Origin: Nonomuraea polychroma | GTDB lineage: Bacteria > Actinomycetota > Actinomycetes > Streptosporangiales > Streptosporangiaceae | Assembly (NCBI RefSeq): GCF_004011505.1 | Contig: NZ_SAUN01000001.1 | Span: 5,545,501-5,609,500 of the forward strand | Reading direction: 5' to 3' | DNA length: 64,000 bases | In this document: in pieces, positions 56,852 through 64,000 of the stretch | Layout: each line of letters opens with the position of its first letter | Numbering within the stretch: the first letter of the stretch is position 1 | Position numbers and translations under genes: made by a program | The notes under the pieces: model-generated | Databases searched by the model: none | Told to the model about the DNA's origin: nothing | The model's input: only the letters and a program-made list of their open reading frames with translations

Positions 56852-58984
56852 GTGCGGGAGGAGGCAGCCTCGCCTTCCGGCTCGTCGCCCCTGGATGAGC
56901 TGCTGATCGAGGCCGTGGCCGGCACGGGCGCCCACATCGGCGCCGTCTATCTCCTGGACGGTGACGGCGAGATCCTGCTGATGGACGCGCAGGTGGGCAT
57001 GCCCGCCGCGGTCGCCCGCGCGTGGGCGAGGGTCAGGACGAACGACCACGTGCCGATCGCCGTGGCGGTGCGCGACGGACACATGATCTGGCTGGCCGAC
57101 CGGGAGCACATGGCCCGCGCGTTCCCGACGTCGGCGGTCCTGCTGCCGTACCACTACGCCGCGGCGATCTCCCCGATCCGCACCGATGACACCGTCTGGG
57201 GCGGGCTCGTGCTGTTGTGGCCGGCCGGCCCGGCGACCAGGCTCAGCCGGCGTCTGCGCACCACCATCAACGCGACCTGCGCCCGGATGGGGGAAGCGCT
57301 CATGGAGGCGGCCGAGAAGGGCCGTCCGATCACGCCCGGGCCCAGGCCCCGGGTTCTGAATCCCCGTCGCGTGCACCCGGCGGAGCCGAGCGCGCAGGTG
57401 AGGGCGTTGGAGTGCGTCAACCGGCTACCCGAGGGGTATTGCTCGCTGGACGTGGAGGGCCGCGTGACCTTCCTCAGCGCGCCGGCCGCGGAGCTGCTCG
57501 GCAGCTGCTCGTCCGAGCTGCTCGGCGCACGCCTGTGGAAGGCGCTGCCGTGGATGGAGAACTCGATCTTCGAGGATCGTCACCGTGCCGCCGTCTTCAG
57601 CCGGCAGGTCACCTCGTTCACCGCCCGCAACCCCGTGGGGCAGCTGCTGTCCTTCCGGCTGTTCCCCGGCGTGTCCGGCATCACGGTACGCATCTCGCCC
57701 GACTCGGCGGGCCGCGACCTGCTCCGCCGGGTTCCGGAGACCGGGGCCGACCGGCCCACCCGGGTCATCGCCCTGCACGAGATGCTGCACCTGGCGACCA
57801 CCCTCGCCCGGGCGGTGACCGCGCAGGAGGTGATCGACCTCGTCGCCGACCACGTCATGCCCGTCTACAACGTGCAGGCTCTGGCCATCCTCACGTCGAC
57901 GGGCGACAGGATGCGCGTGGCCGCCTCGCGCGGCTACAGCCGCCAGGCCGTCGAGGAGTTCGACGGGCGTCCGGTGATCCCGCCGGTTGGTGAGCGCCGC
58001 CCGAACAACGCCGGGAAGCCGGCCTTCTTCTCCTCCTGGGACGAGCTCCGCGCGACCTACCCGGACGCCATCCGCTCCGACGACATGTCCGCGTGGGCGT
58101 TCCTGCCGCTGGTCACGTCCGGGCGGCCGATCGGCACCTGCATCCTGGCCTACGACCGTCCGCACCACTTCAGCACCGACGAGCGCGCCACGCTGACCGC
58201 GCTCGCCGGGCTGATGGCGCAGGCGTTCGAGCGGGCCCGGCTCTACGACGTCAAGCACCAGCTGGCCCAGTGCCTGCAGTCGAGCCTGCTGCCGCACACG
58301 CTGCCCGAGATGCCCGGCCTGGAGCTGGCCGCCCGGTACGTGCCCGCCACCCCCGGCATGGACATCGGCGGCGACTTCTACGACCTGATCCGGCTGAGCG
58401 ACACCGTGGCCGCCGCGGTCATCGGCGACGTGCAGGGCCACGACGTCACCGCCGCCGCCCTCATGGGGCAGGTGCGCACCGCCATCCACGCCCACGCCAC
58501 CGCCGGCGCCAGCCCCGGCGAGGTGCTCGCGCACACCAACCGCCTGCTCATCGAGCTGGCCCCGGACCGGTTCACCAGCTGCCTGTACGTCAGCCTCGAC
58601 CTGGAGCGGCACAGCGCCTGCCTGGCCAGCGCGGGCCACCTTCCGCCGCTGCTCGCCCTCCCCGGCAGGGCCGCCCGGATCATCGACACCTCACCGGGCC
58701 TGCTGCTCGGCATCGACCCGAAGGCCGAGTACGCCACCACGGAGCTGGCCCTGCCGCCCGGATCCGTGCTGACCCTCTACACCGACGGCCTCATCGAGGA
58801 GCCGGGCCTCGACCTGGGCCAGTCGATCGCGGGCCTGGCCGAGCGCTTCACCCTGTCCCCGGACCTGCCCCTGCACGACCTGGCGGAGTCCCTCATCGAG
58901 GAGGCCACCGTGGACCAGCGTGGGGATGACATCGCGCTGCTGCTCCTGCGTGACGCCACCCGGCAGGTCAGCGTACGGGGGTGA
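56852..58984 (+). CDS. GAF-PAS-GAF-PP2C (RsbU/SpoIIE-type) serine phosphatase
   Basis: 710 residues. GAF-like about 10-150 (HIGAVYLLDGDGEILLMDAQ), PAS-like about 190-285 (GYCSLDVEGRVTFLSAPAAE), GAF about 305-460 (QALAILTSTGDRMRVAASRG), PP2C about 470-705 with metal Asp in GGDFYDLI, VIGDVQGHDVTAAALMGQVR, LYTDGLIEEPG and RGDDIALLLLR. It would dephosphorylate an anti-anti-sigma factor in response to ligand, redox or light signals. No transmembrane segment. GTG start. Its end overlaps the convergent secreted-protein gene by 17 bp. The partner sigma system is not in the window. Confidence 0.93.
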   Translation: MREEAASPSGSSPLDELLIEAVAGTGAHIGAVYLLDGDGEILLMDAQVGMPAAVARAWARVRTNDHVPIAVAVRDGHMIWLADREHMARAFPTSAVLLPYHYAAAISPIRTDDTVWGGLVLLWPAGPATRLSRRLRTTINATCARMGEALMEAAEKGRPITPGPRPRVLNPRRVHPAEPSAQVRALECVNRLPEGYCSLDVEGRVTFLSAPAAELLGSCSSELLGARLWKALPWMENSIFEDRHRAAVFSRQVTSFTARNPVGQLLSFRLFPGVSGITVRISPDSAGRDLLRRVPETGADRPTRVIALHEMLHLATTLARAVTAQEVIDLVADHVMPVYNVQALAILTSTGDRMRVAASRGYSRQAVEEFDGRPVIPPVGERRPNNAGKPAFFSSWDELRATYPDAIRSDDMSAWAFLPLVTSGRPIGTCILAYDRPHHFSTDERATLTALAGLMAQAFERARLYDVKHQLAQCLQSSLLPHTLPEMPGLELAARYVPATPGMDIGGDFYDLIRLSDTVAAAVIGDVQGHDVTAAALMGQVRTAIHAHATAGASPGEVLAHTNRLLIELAPDRFTSCLYVSLDLERHSACLASAGHLPPLLALPGRAARIIDTSPGLLLGIDPKAEYATTELALPPGSVLTLYTDGLIEEPGLDLGQSIAGLAERFTLSPDLPLHDLAESLIEEATVDQRGDDIALLLLRDATRQVSVRG

Positions 58985-59330
58985 GGCGCAGCACCGCCTT
59001 GCGCGACGACAACGACACGAGCCGGAAATGGATGCCGCTCACCGTGGCGGACCCGCCCTTGGTGAACGACCCTGCCGTCGCCACGCCCGGCCCGGCGCCC
59101 TTCACGGACACGCGGTCGGCGGTGAAGCCGACCGACAGCCGGGTGATGCCGAAGCGGGAGCTGACCCGGAACGACACACGCTTGGTGATGGTCAGCTTGC
59201 AGCTGCCGTCGAAGCAGGCACGCAGGTTCGGCTTGGCCGTGGACAGGGGCGACGCGGACGCCGGCACGGCCGGGGCGAGGCTGATGACGGACGCGGCGAC
59301 GACCAGAGCGGTGGTGATCCTGGGGGGCAT
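58968..59330 (-). CDS. Small secreted hypothetical protein
   Basis: 120 residues. A Sec signal peptide (MPPRITTALVVAASVISLAP to ASA) is followed by a beta-rich domain with one Cys pair (RACFDGSCKLTITKRVSFRV, spacing CFDGSC). I do not recognise the family. The start is uncertain: the ATG at 59330 has AGGAGG only 3 nt upstream, and the ATG at 59342 is an alternative. The 3' end overlaps the phosphatase gene (convergent). The Cys pair suggests a secreted, disulfide-stabilised protein. Confidence 0.65.
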   Translation of the reverse strand: MPPRITTALVVAASVISLAPAVPASASPLSTAKPNLRACFDGSCKLTITKRVSFRVSSRFGITRLSVGFTADRVSVKGAGPGVATAGSFTKGGSATVSGIHFRLVSLSSRKAVLRLTPVR

Positions 59331-59426
59331 GATCCTCCTCATGCGGTACGAAGCGGCCACCCCGGTGAGTGTGCCCGGATTTGCCGGGACCCCGTCGCGA
59401 ATCGCTGATCTTTCTGTGCCACGGCG

Positions 59427-60617
59427 TCAGCGGCGGCTGCGGAGGCGGCCGGCGAACGCGGCGGCGAGCATGGCGGCCGGGGCGATGACCAGCAGGAGGG
59501 CGAGCACGGCGTAGCCGTGGGCGAGGGTGGCGGCCGTGGCGACGGCGGCCACGAGGAGCGGGCCGCCGGCGTCGCCCAGCTCGCGGCCGAGCTCGGCCGT
59601 GCCCATGGTCTGGCCGAGGCGCTCGTGCGGCGTGGAGGCGGCCAGGGCGGCGAACCCGAGCGGGGTGATCAGTCCCGTGCCCGCCCCGATGAGCACGGCC
59701 GAGGCGAGCACCCCCGCCAGGCCCGGCACCATCGCCAGGGCCAGGCCGGCGGCGCTGATCGCGAGGCCGGCAGCGAGGCCGGCGCGGGTCGTGATCCGGC
59801 CGGCGTCCAGGGCGCGCCCGGCGGCCGGTTGCACGACGGCGGCGCAGGCGGCGAGGACCGACACCGCGGCCCCGGTGGCGACGGGGCCGAGGCCCGCGGC
59901 CGCGCCGGAGACCGGCAGGAAGCCGACGCCGACCGACAGCGCGGCGGTGGCGGCCGCCAGTGCGGCCGTGGGCTGCCAGAACGCCCGGTCGGCCAGGCGG
60001 CGCGCGAGGTCGAGCACGGTCTGGCGGGCTCTGGGCAGGGGCGGCACCCGTGGCACCGCGAGCGCGGCCCACACCGCGACGGCGGCCGCGAGCACCGCCA
60101 TCACCGCGAACAGCAGCCGCAATCCTCCTGCCCACACCAGCACGCCGCCGAGCAGCGGGCCCAGCGTGTAGCCGATGCTCTTGTAGAAGCCGTAGCCGCC
60201 GAACGCGCGGCCGTGCCCGGTGGCCGGGGTGAGCCTGGCGACCAGGGTGGAGGCCGACGGGGAGAACGCCGAGGCGGCGGCGCCCTGCCCGAGCCGGGCG
60301 GCCCAGAGGGCGGCGGGGTTGTCGGCGAGCGCGTACAGGCCCGAGGCGCAGGCGAAGGCGACCAGGCCGCCCAGCAGCACCGGGCGGGCGCCGATCCGGT
60401 CCGCCAGGGTGCCGAAGAGCGGCTTGAGCAGGACTTCTGCGCCGTCGTACAGCGCCAGCAGGCCACCCAGGACCAGCAGCGACGTCACCGCGTCCGGGGA
60501 GCCGCCGAGACTGGCCGCGACGCCGTGCGCGCCGAACGCGGTGGTGAAGCCGGCCGCGTAGAGCGGCCACATCCGCCCGCGGGGTGTGGGCGGCGCCTGA
60601 GCGAGCGGCGCCGTCAT
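59427..60617 (-). CDS. MFS transporter paired with ChrB_N protein
   Basis: 396 residues, about 12 membrane segments. Motif A is KPLFGTLADRIGARPVLLGG; TM4-5 contain GRAFGGYGFYKSIGYTLGPL. The gene begins 49 bp after the stop of a ChrB_N-type gene in the same direction, a pairing also seen for chromate-resistance-like cassettes. By context it could export chromate or another toxic anion, but the family is broad and the sequence alone does not show this. Confidence 0.87.
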   Translation of the reverse strand: MTAPLAQAPPTPRGRMWPLYAAGFTTAFGAHGVAASLGGSPDAVTSLLVLGGLLALYDGAEVLLKPLFGTLADRIGARPVLLGGLVAFACASGLYALADNPAALWAARLGQGAAASAFSPSASTLVARLTPATGHGRAFGGYGFYKSIGYTLGPLLGGVLVWAGGLRLLFAVMAVLAAAVAVWAALAVPRVPPLPRARQTVLDLARRLADRAFWQPTAALAAATAALSVGVGFLPVSGAAAGLGPVATGAAVSVLAACAAVVQPAAGRALDAGRITTRAGLAAGLAISAAGLALAMVPGLAGVLASAVLIGAGTGLITPLGFAALAASTPHERLGQTMGTAELGRELGDAGGPLLVAAVATAATLAHGYAVLALLLVIAPAAMLAAAFAGRLRSRR

Positions 60618-60666
60618 CCGCGCCGGTCCGCGGACGGCGTCGGACGGCGAACGGCTGGTGACGCCG

Positions 60667-61218
60667 TCATCCGGACTCCCCCGGTGTCTGGTGGAGTGCG
60701 GCGAAGACGCGTTCGGCGTAGTCCTCGCAGGCCACCGTGCACGCCGCCAGCCGCTGGGCGGCCTCCTTGGCCTCCGGGGTGCCGAACACGTCGCGCGCGC
60801 TCAGGGCGCGGTGCCAGCGCCGCAGCCGCTCCAGCGACTGCTCCTCCTCTTCCAGCTCCGCCAGCGTGAACTTGGCCTGCCGGATCTCCTTGGCCAGCTC
60901 CTCCTCGTACTTGCCGCAGTCGGCGAGGAACTCGGCCCAGTCGTCCCGGCGGGCGGCCGCGAACATGGCCTGCAGGCGCTCGGAGTCGGCGGGTGTGCGC
61001 CCGGCCGCCTCCAGCACCACGGCCTCTCCCCCGGCCGTGCCGGCGAGCTCGACCGCACGGGCCAGCCCGTCGGCGAAGACCGGCACGTCGGGCACCGTCC
61101 AGGCGCCCAGCCCCAGGGACACGGCCCCGAGCCGGCGCAGCTCCCGCCACAACGCGACCCGGTGCCGTGACGGACCGGCGGGCAGCCGGACGAGCAGCAC
61201 CACCCACTGCACTGTCAC
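60667..61218 (-). CDS. ChrB_N-domain protein (chromate-resistance-associated)
   Basis: 183 residues. MTVQWVVLLVRLPAGPSRHR, VALWRELRRLGAVSLGLGAW, TVPDVPVFADGLARAVELAG and DDWAEFLADCGKYEEELAKE match the N-terminal domain of ChrB-type regulators and are PaaX-like. The C-terminal half is helical (FTLAELEEEEQSLERLRRWH). The GTG start has a leaderless -10 overlapped by a palindrome. It probably senses and regulates export of an oxyanion with the MFS partner. The family assignment is from motif memory; other small PaaX-like proteins are possible. Confidence 0.7.
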   Translation of the reverse strand: MTVQWVVLLVRLPAGPSRHRVALWRELRRLGAVSLGLGAWTVPDVPVFADGLARAVELAGTAGGEAVVLEAAGRTPADSERLQAMFAAARRDDWAEFLADCGKYEEELAKEIRQAKFTLAELEEEEQSLERLRRWHRALSARDVFGTPEAKEAAQRLAACTVACEDYAERVFAALHQTPGESG

Positions 61219-61225
61219 AACAGTG

Positions 61226-61244
61226 AATGTATCAGCTGTTACAT
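61226..61244. promoter_or_regulatory. Leaderless promoter overlapped by a PadR-like palindrome
   Basis: Minus-strand TACATT (61226-61231) ends 7 nt before the GTG of the ChrB_N gene. It is embedded in ATGTATCAGCTGTTACAT (61227-61244), an 18-bp near-perfect palindrome with the ATGT/ACAT ends of PadR-type operators. Binding there would block the -10. Confidence 0.55.
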
Positions 61245-61252
61245 CGCGCTTG

Positions 61253-63031
61253 TCATACGGTGTCGGCGATGTGGTTGGCGGCGACGTAGCCGAAGGTCAT
61301 GGCCGGTCCGAGGGTCGAGCCGGCGCCGGCGTAGCTGTGGCCCATGACGGCGGCGCTGGCGTTGCCGGCGGCGTACAGGCCGGGGATGACCGAGCCGTCC
61401 GCGCGCAGTACGCGTGCCCGCGCGTCCGTGAGCATCCCGCCCTTCGTCCCGAGATCCCCAGGAACGATCTTGAACGCGTAGAACGGCGGCAGCCACAGGG
61501 GCGCCAGGCAGGGGTTCGGTTTGACGGCCGGGTCGGCATAGTAACGGTCGTAGGCGCTGTCGCCGCGGTGGAAGTCGAGGTCCTTCCCGGTCGTCGCGAA
61601 CCCGTTGAAGCGGGTGACCGTGCCGCGTAACGCCGCCGCCGGCACGCCGATCCGCTGCGCCAATTGCTCGATGGTCCACGCCTTGTGCGCGGCGCCGCTG
61701 TCGTACCAGGAGTCCGGCAGCGGCAGGAGCGGGGCGATGTCCTTGAACAGGTAGCGGTTGCGGTACTGCTGGTCGACGATCAGCCAGGCGGGGATGTGCG
61801 GGGCGGAGGGCGTGTTGCGGTCGTACATGACGTGCACCACGTCGCTGTAGGGCGCTCCCTCGTTGACGAAGCGCACGCCGTTGCCGTTGACCATGATGCA
61901 GCCCGGCAGGGTGCGCTCGGCCAGGCAGAAGTACGCCTCGCCGGGCAGCGGGATCGCGGGCCCCCACCAGGCGTCGTCCATCAGGCCGAGCGCCGCCCCC
62001 GCGCGCTCGCCGGCCTCGATGCCGTCACCGGTGTTCTCCTTCGCGCCGACTGTCCAGCTCGTCCCGATGGGCTGGCGCTGGAACTCGGCCCGCATGGCCG
62101 CGCTGTGCTCGAACCCGCCCGAACCGATGATGACGCCGCGGGTCGCCTTGATCACGGTCTGCGTGCCGTTCCTCGACACGACGACGCCGGTCGCGCGGCC
62201 GCCCTCGATGCGCAGGTCGGTGAGCGGGGTGTTGAGCCACACCGGCACCCCGGCCGCGAGCAGTCCGGCACGCAGCCCGCCGGCCAGGGCCTGGCCCATG
62301 GTCAGGGGCTTCTCGCCGCGCAGCGCGGCCTCGGTGCCCCTCAGCAGGCAGGCGGCGGCCACCTCCGTTCCCTTCAGGTTGACGGTGCTGAGCGTGAGCC
62401 ACTTGTAGTCGGCGCTGAAGACGACCATGCCTGCCGGCGTGGGGATGTAGGAGGGGTTGAGCCGGTCCAGCTCCGCGCCAAGGACGCGGCCGTCGAGCTG
62501 GTCGGGCTCGATGGAGCGCCCGTTCGGCAGGCCGCCGGGGAACTCCGGATAGTAGTCGGAGTAGCCCTCCATGAACCGGAACCGCAGCGGGCTGTTGCGC
62601 ATGACGAACGAGATCATGGGCGGGCCGGCGGCCAGGAACGCCTGCTGCCGGTCGACCGGCACGGTGTCGCCGACGACGCGGGCGAGGTAGGCAGCGGCCT
62701 TGGCGGGGGTGTCCGGCACCCCGGCGGCCAGGATGACCTCGTTGTTCGGGATCCAGATGCCGGCGCCGGAGCGGGCGGCCGACCCGCCGAAGGTCGGCGC
62801 CTTCTCCACCACGACCGTGCGCAGGCCGCGCTTGGCCGCGGTCAGCGCCGCGGTCATGCCCGCGGCGCCGGCCCCGACCACGACGACGTCGTACTCGATC
62901 GCGGCGCGGGCGGGGGCGGCGCCCAGCGCCGCGCCCGTCACCAGCGCGCCGCCGGCGACGGCGGCCCCACGCAGCAGCGTGCGCCGGCTGGGACCCCCGG
63001 GGGCAGGGTTGGTGTGCGTCGCATCGGCCAT
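61253..63031 (-). CDS. Tat-exported FAD oxidoreductase, 3-ketosteroid-1-dehydrogenase-like
   Basis: 592 residues. The Tat signal SRRTLLRGAAVAGGALVTGA precedes the FAD-binding GAGAAGMTAALTAAKRGLRT (GxGxxG), continuing VVVEKAPTFGGSAARSGAG. The C-terminal GLYAAGNASAAVMGHSYAGA, then GSTLGPAMTFGYVAANHI, is the flavin-contact end seen in KstD and fumarate-reductase-like enzymes. KstD introduces a C1-C2 double bond into ring A of 3-ketosteroids; other substrates are possible. Export by Tat is unusual for KstD and suggests action on an external substrate or a different function. The upstream gap contains a LacI-type palindrome. Confidence 0.85.
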   Translation of the reverse strand: MADATHTNPAPGGPSRRTLLRGAAVAGGALVTGAALGAAPARAAIEYDVVVVGAGAAGMTAALTAAKRGLRTVVVEKAPTFGGSAARSGAGIWIPNNEVILAAGVPDTPAKAAAYLARVVGDTVPVDRQQAFLAAGPPMISFVMRNSPLRFRFMEGYSDYYPEFPGGLPNGRSIEPDQLDGRVLGAELDRLNPSYIPTPAGMVVFSADYKWLTLSTVNLKGTEVAAACLLRGTEAALRGEKPLTMGQALAGGLRAGLLAAGVPVWLNTPLTDLRIEGGRATGVVVSRNGTQTVIKATRGVIIGSGGFEHSAAMRAEFQRQPIGTSWTVGAKENTGDGIEAGERAGAALGLMDDAWWGPAIPLPGEAYFCLAERTLPGCIMVNGNGVRFVNEGAPYSDVVHVMYDRNTPSAPHIPAWLIVDQQYRNRYLFKDIAPLLPLPDSWYDSGAAHKAWTIEQLAQRIGVPAAALRGTVTRFNGFATTGKDLDFHRGDSAYDRYYADPAVKPNPCLAPLWLPPFYAFKIVPGDLGTKGGMLTDARARVLRADGSVIPGLYAAGNASAAVMGHSYAGAGSTLGPAMTFGYVAANHIADTV

Positions 63032-63149
63032 GGCGGGTCGATCCCTTCGCTCGTGGGGCGTTCACATGGCGTACGAAGCGGGCCATGGGGCGCTGGGGCC
63101 TCATGGCCGTGATCGCCACTCGAAGGATCACACCGCATCATGATCGAAG

Positions 63150-63159
63150 CAAGCGCTTG
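63150..63159. promoter_or_regulatory. LacI-type palindrome before the KstD-like gene
   Basis: CAAGCGCTTG is a perfect 10-bp palindrome with a central CG, in the 136-bp gap between the berberine-bridge gene and the KstD-like gene, 119 bp before the latter's start. The same decamer occurs at 5127-5136. Confidence 0.35.
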
Positions 63160-63167
63160 GGTAATAC

Positions 63168-64000
63168 TCAGTGAGCCGGACGGATGGAAAGGGCGTGGCG
63201 GAAGACGTTCCGCGGGTCCCAGCGGGCCTTCACCCGCTGCAGGCGGGCGTAGTTGTCCCCGTAGTAGATCGTGGACCAGGGCACGCCGGAGGTGTTCCAC
63301 GCGGGGTCGGCGTGGTCGATGTCGGGGTAGTTGATGTAGGCGCCGCCGCAGTCGCCCCCGGGCACGGGCACGCCGCCCGTCGCCGCGAACGTCCGCTGGT
63401 GCAGCCGGCGCACCCATTCCAGGTGCGCCTTGCCGTCCTGGCTCTCGTCCCACGTGACCAGGTGGAGCGCCTTCAGGATGGACTGGCGTTCCACGGTGGC
63501 GGTCGCGGCCGGCGGCACCGTGTTGACCTGCCCGCCGTACGACAGGAGCCACAACAGGCCGTTCGAGGAGACGTCGCCGGCCTGGTGGAGGGCCTCGAAG
63601 GCCACGCCGGCCTGCTCGTCGGTGAACGGCTTGCGCAGGTAGGCGGACTTGCCCTTGTACCGGCCCGACTCCGCCTCGGCGCCGAGCGACAGCGTACGCA
63701 CCGCCTGGAACCACGGCTCGCGCGTGATCGGCGACACGTACACCTCGGGGGTGACGCCGTCGGCCACGGCGGCGAAGTGATCGCGCAGCACCCGCTCCGC
63801 GTCCGGCACGGAGGCGTCGATCTGGGCGGGCAGGATCATGCCGCCGGGGTCGTCGCCCGCCTGGCGGCCGGGAATGAGCAGGGAGCCCCAGAGCGAGACC
63901 TCCGGGCTGCCCGGGGTGCTGTTGCGCTGGTGCCATTCGGCGTAGTTACGCAGCAGCCTGCGGAACGACTCCTTGGTCATGCCCGCCCATGACCAGGCGG
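63168..64000 (-). CDS. Berberine-bridge-type FAD-linked oxidase, C-terminal part (cut by window edge)
   Basis: The frame continues beyond 64000 upstream (AWSWAG before the ATG at 63980), so only the C-terminal 276 residues or so are seen. The BBE motif is complete: GGAYINYPDIDHADPAWNTS, YYGDNYARLQRVKARWDPRN and VFRHALSIRP. The FAD-binding PP-loop domain would lie outside the window. Such enzymes oxidise sugars or polyketide and alkaloid intermediates using covalent FAD. It lies in line with the KstD-like gene. Confidence 0.85.
   Translation of the reverse strand, partial: AWSWAGMTKESFRRLLRNYAEWHQRNSTPGSPEVSLWGSLLIPGRQAGDDPGGMILPAQIDASVPDAERVLRDHFAAVADGVTPEVYVSPITREPWFQAVRTLSLGAEAESGRYKGKSAYLRKPFTDEQAGVAFEALHQAGDVSSNGLLWLLSYGGQVNTVPPAATATVERQSILKALHLVTWDESQDGKAHLEWVRRLHQRTFAATGGVPVPGGDCGGAYINYPDIDHADPAWNTSGVPWSTIYYGDNYARLQRVKARWDPRNVFRHALSIRPAH

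Noticed and set aside
1..64000. Biosynthetic gene cluster, prophage or integrative element
   Set aside because: No PKS, NRPS, terpene or lanthipeptide core, integrase, transposase, tRNA att site or phage structural gene was seen.

Overview
The window is chromosomal DNA of a high-GC actinomycete. The evidence is third-position G/C, many GTG/TTG starts, ATGA start/stop overlaps, apparent leaderless promoters (TANNNT about 7 nt before the start codon), Tat signals, a Spo0M homologue, an RsbU-type phosphatase, an F420-type nitroreductase and an actinobacterial GlgC/GlgA pair. The gene set resembles a Streptosporangiales (Nonomuraea-like) organism, but that placement is inference. I saw no rRNA, tRNA, CRISPR array, integrase or transposase.

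Layout. 1-8.5 kb: end of a GT4 glycosyltransferase, a secreted D,D-carboxypeptidase, a BNR/Ycf48-like propeller, an AlkB-like dioxygenase, a double-VOC protein, the wreck of a CGNR/ABATE regulator, two paralogous secreted propellers and a Pro/Ala-rich membrane protein. 8.5-14 kb: a minus-strand series (gntR, DUF2203, SDR, arsR, AHSA1), divergent from an MHS-type transporter and followed by a second MFS protein. 14-17.2 kb: CbiX-like chelatase, GNAT, a small P-loop kinase, a 41-bp minisatellite and two small proteins. 17.1-23.6 kb: one 6.4-kb gene for a TPR-CHAT protease. 23.6-31.1 kb: a LacI-controlled sugar operon in which the repressor is the first gene, followed by a binding lipoprotein, two permeases, a glucoamylase-like (PF10091) enzyme and a GH39 enzyme, with two operators upstream. 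31-45.6 kb: F420 nitroreductase, secreted subtilase with a divergent regulator, divergent glgA/glgC, an Nramp-related transporter, an esterase-propeller fusion behind a LacI-type operator, an MFS exporter and an AAA ATPase/PD-(D/E)XK protein. 45.7-48.8 kb: class C beta-lactamase-like hydrolase, a small ORF, spo0M and a mosaic pseudogene containing displaced pieces of two neighbouring genes. 48.8-56.7 kb: complete protocatechuate branch of the beta-ketoadipate pathway (pcaR divergent from pcaI-J-F-H-G-B-L). 56.8-64 kb: GAF/PAS/PP2C phosphatase, small secreted protein, ChrB_N-MFS pair, a Tat-exported KstD-like flavoprotein and the end of a berberine-bridge-type oxidase.

How the genes work together. 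The pca genes turn protocatechuate into acetyl-CoA and succinyl-CoA. PcaHG opens the ring, PcaB cycloisomerises, PcaL decarboxylates and hydrolyses the lactone, PcaIJ transfers CoA and PcaF cleaves. The tandem-module IclR protein probably senses a pathway intermediate. The LacI operon couples uptake of a glycoside to two hydrolases. GlgC and GlgA feed glycogen or maltose-1-phosphate synthesis.

The most unusual items are the mosaic pseudogene with an exact 39-bp inverted copy of a neighbouring gene end, a low-complexity insertion of about 83 residues inside PcaB, the giant TPR-CHAT protease with in-frame minisatellites, and an AAA/nuclease fusion of unknown role. I do not see a convincing new multi-gene system.
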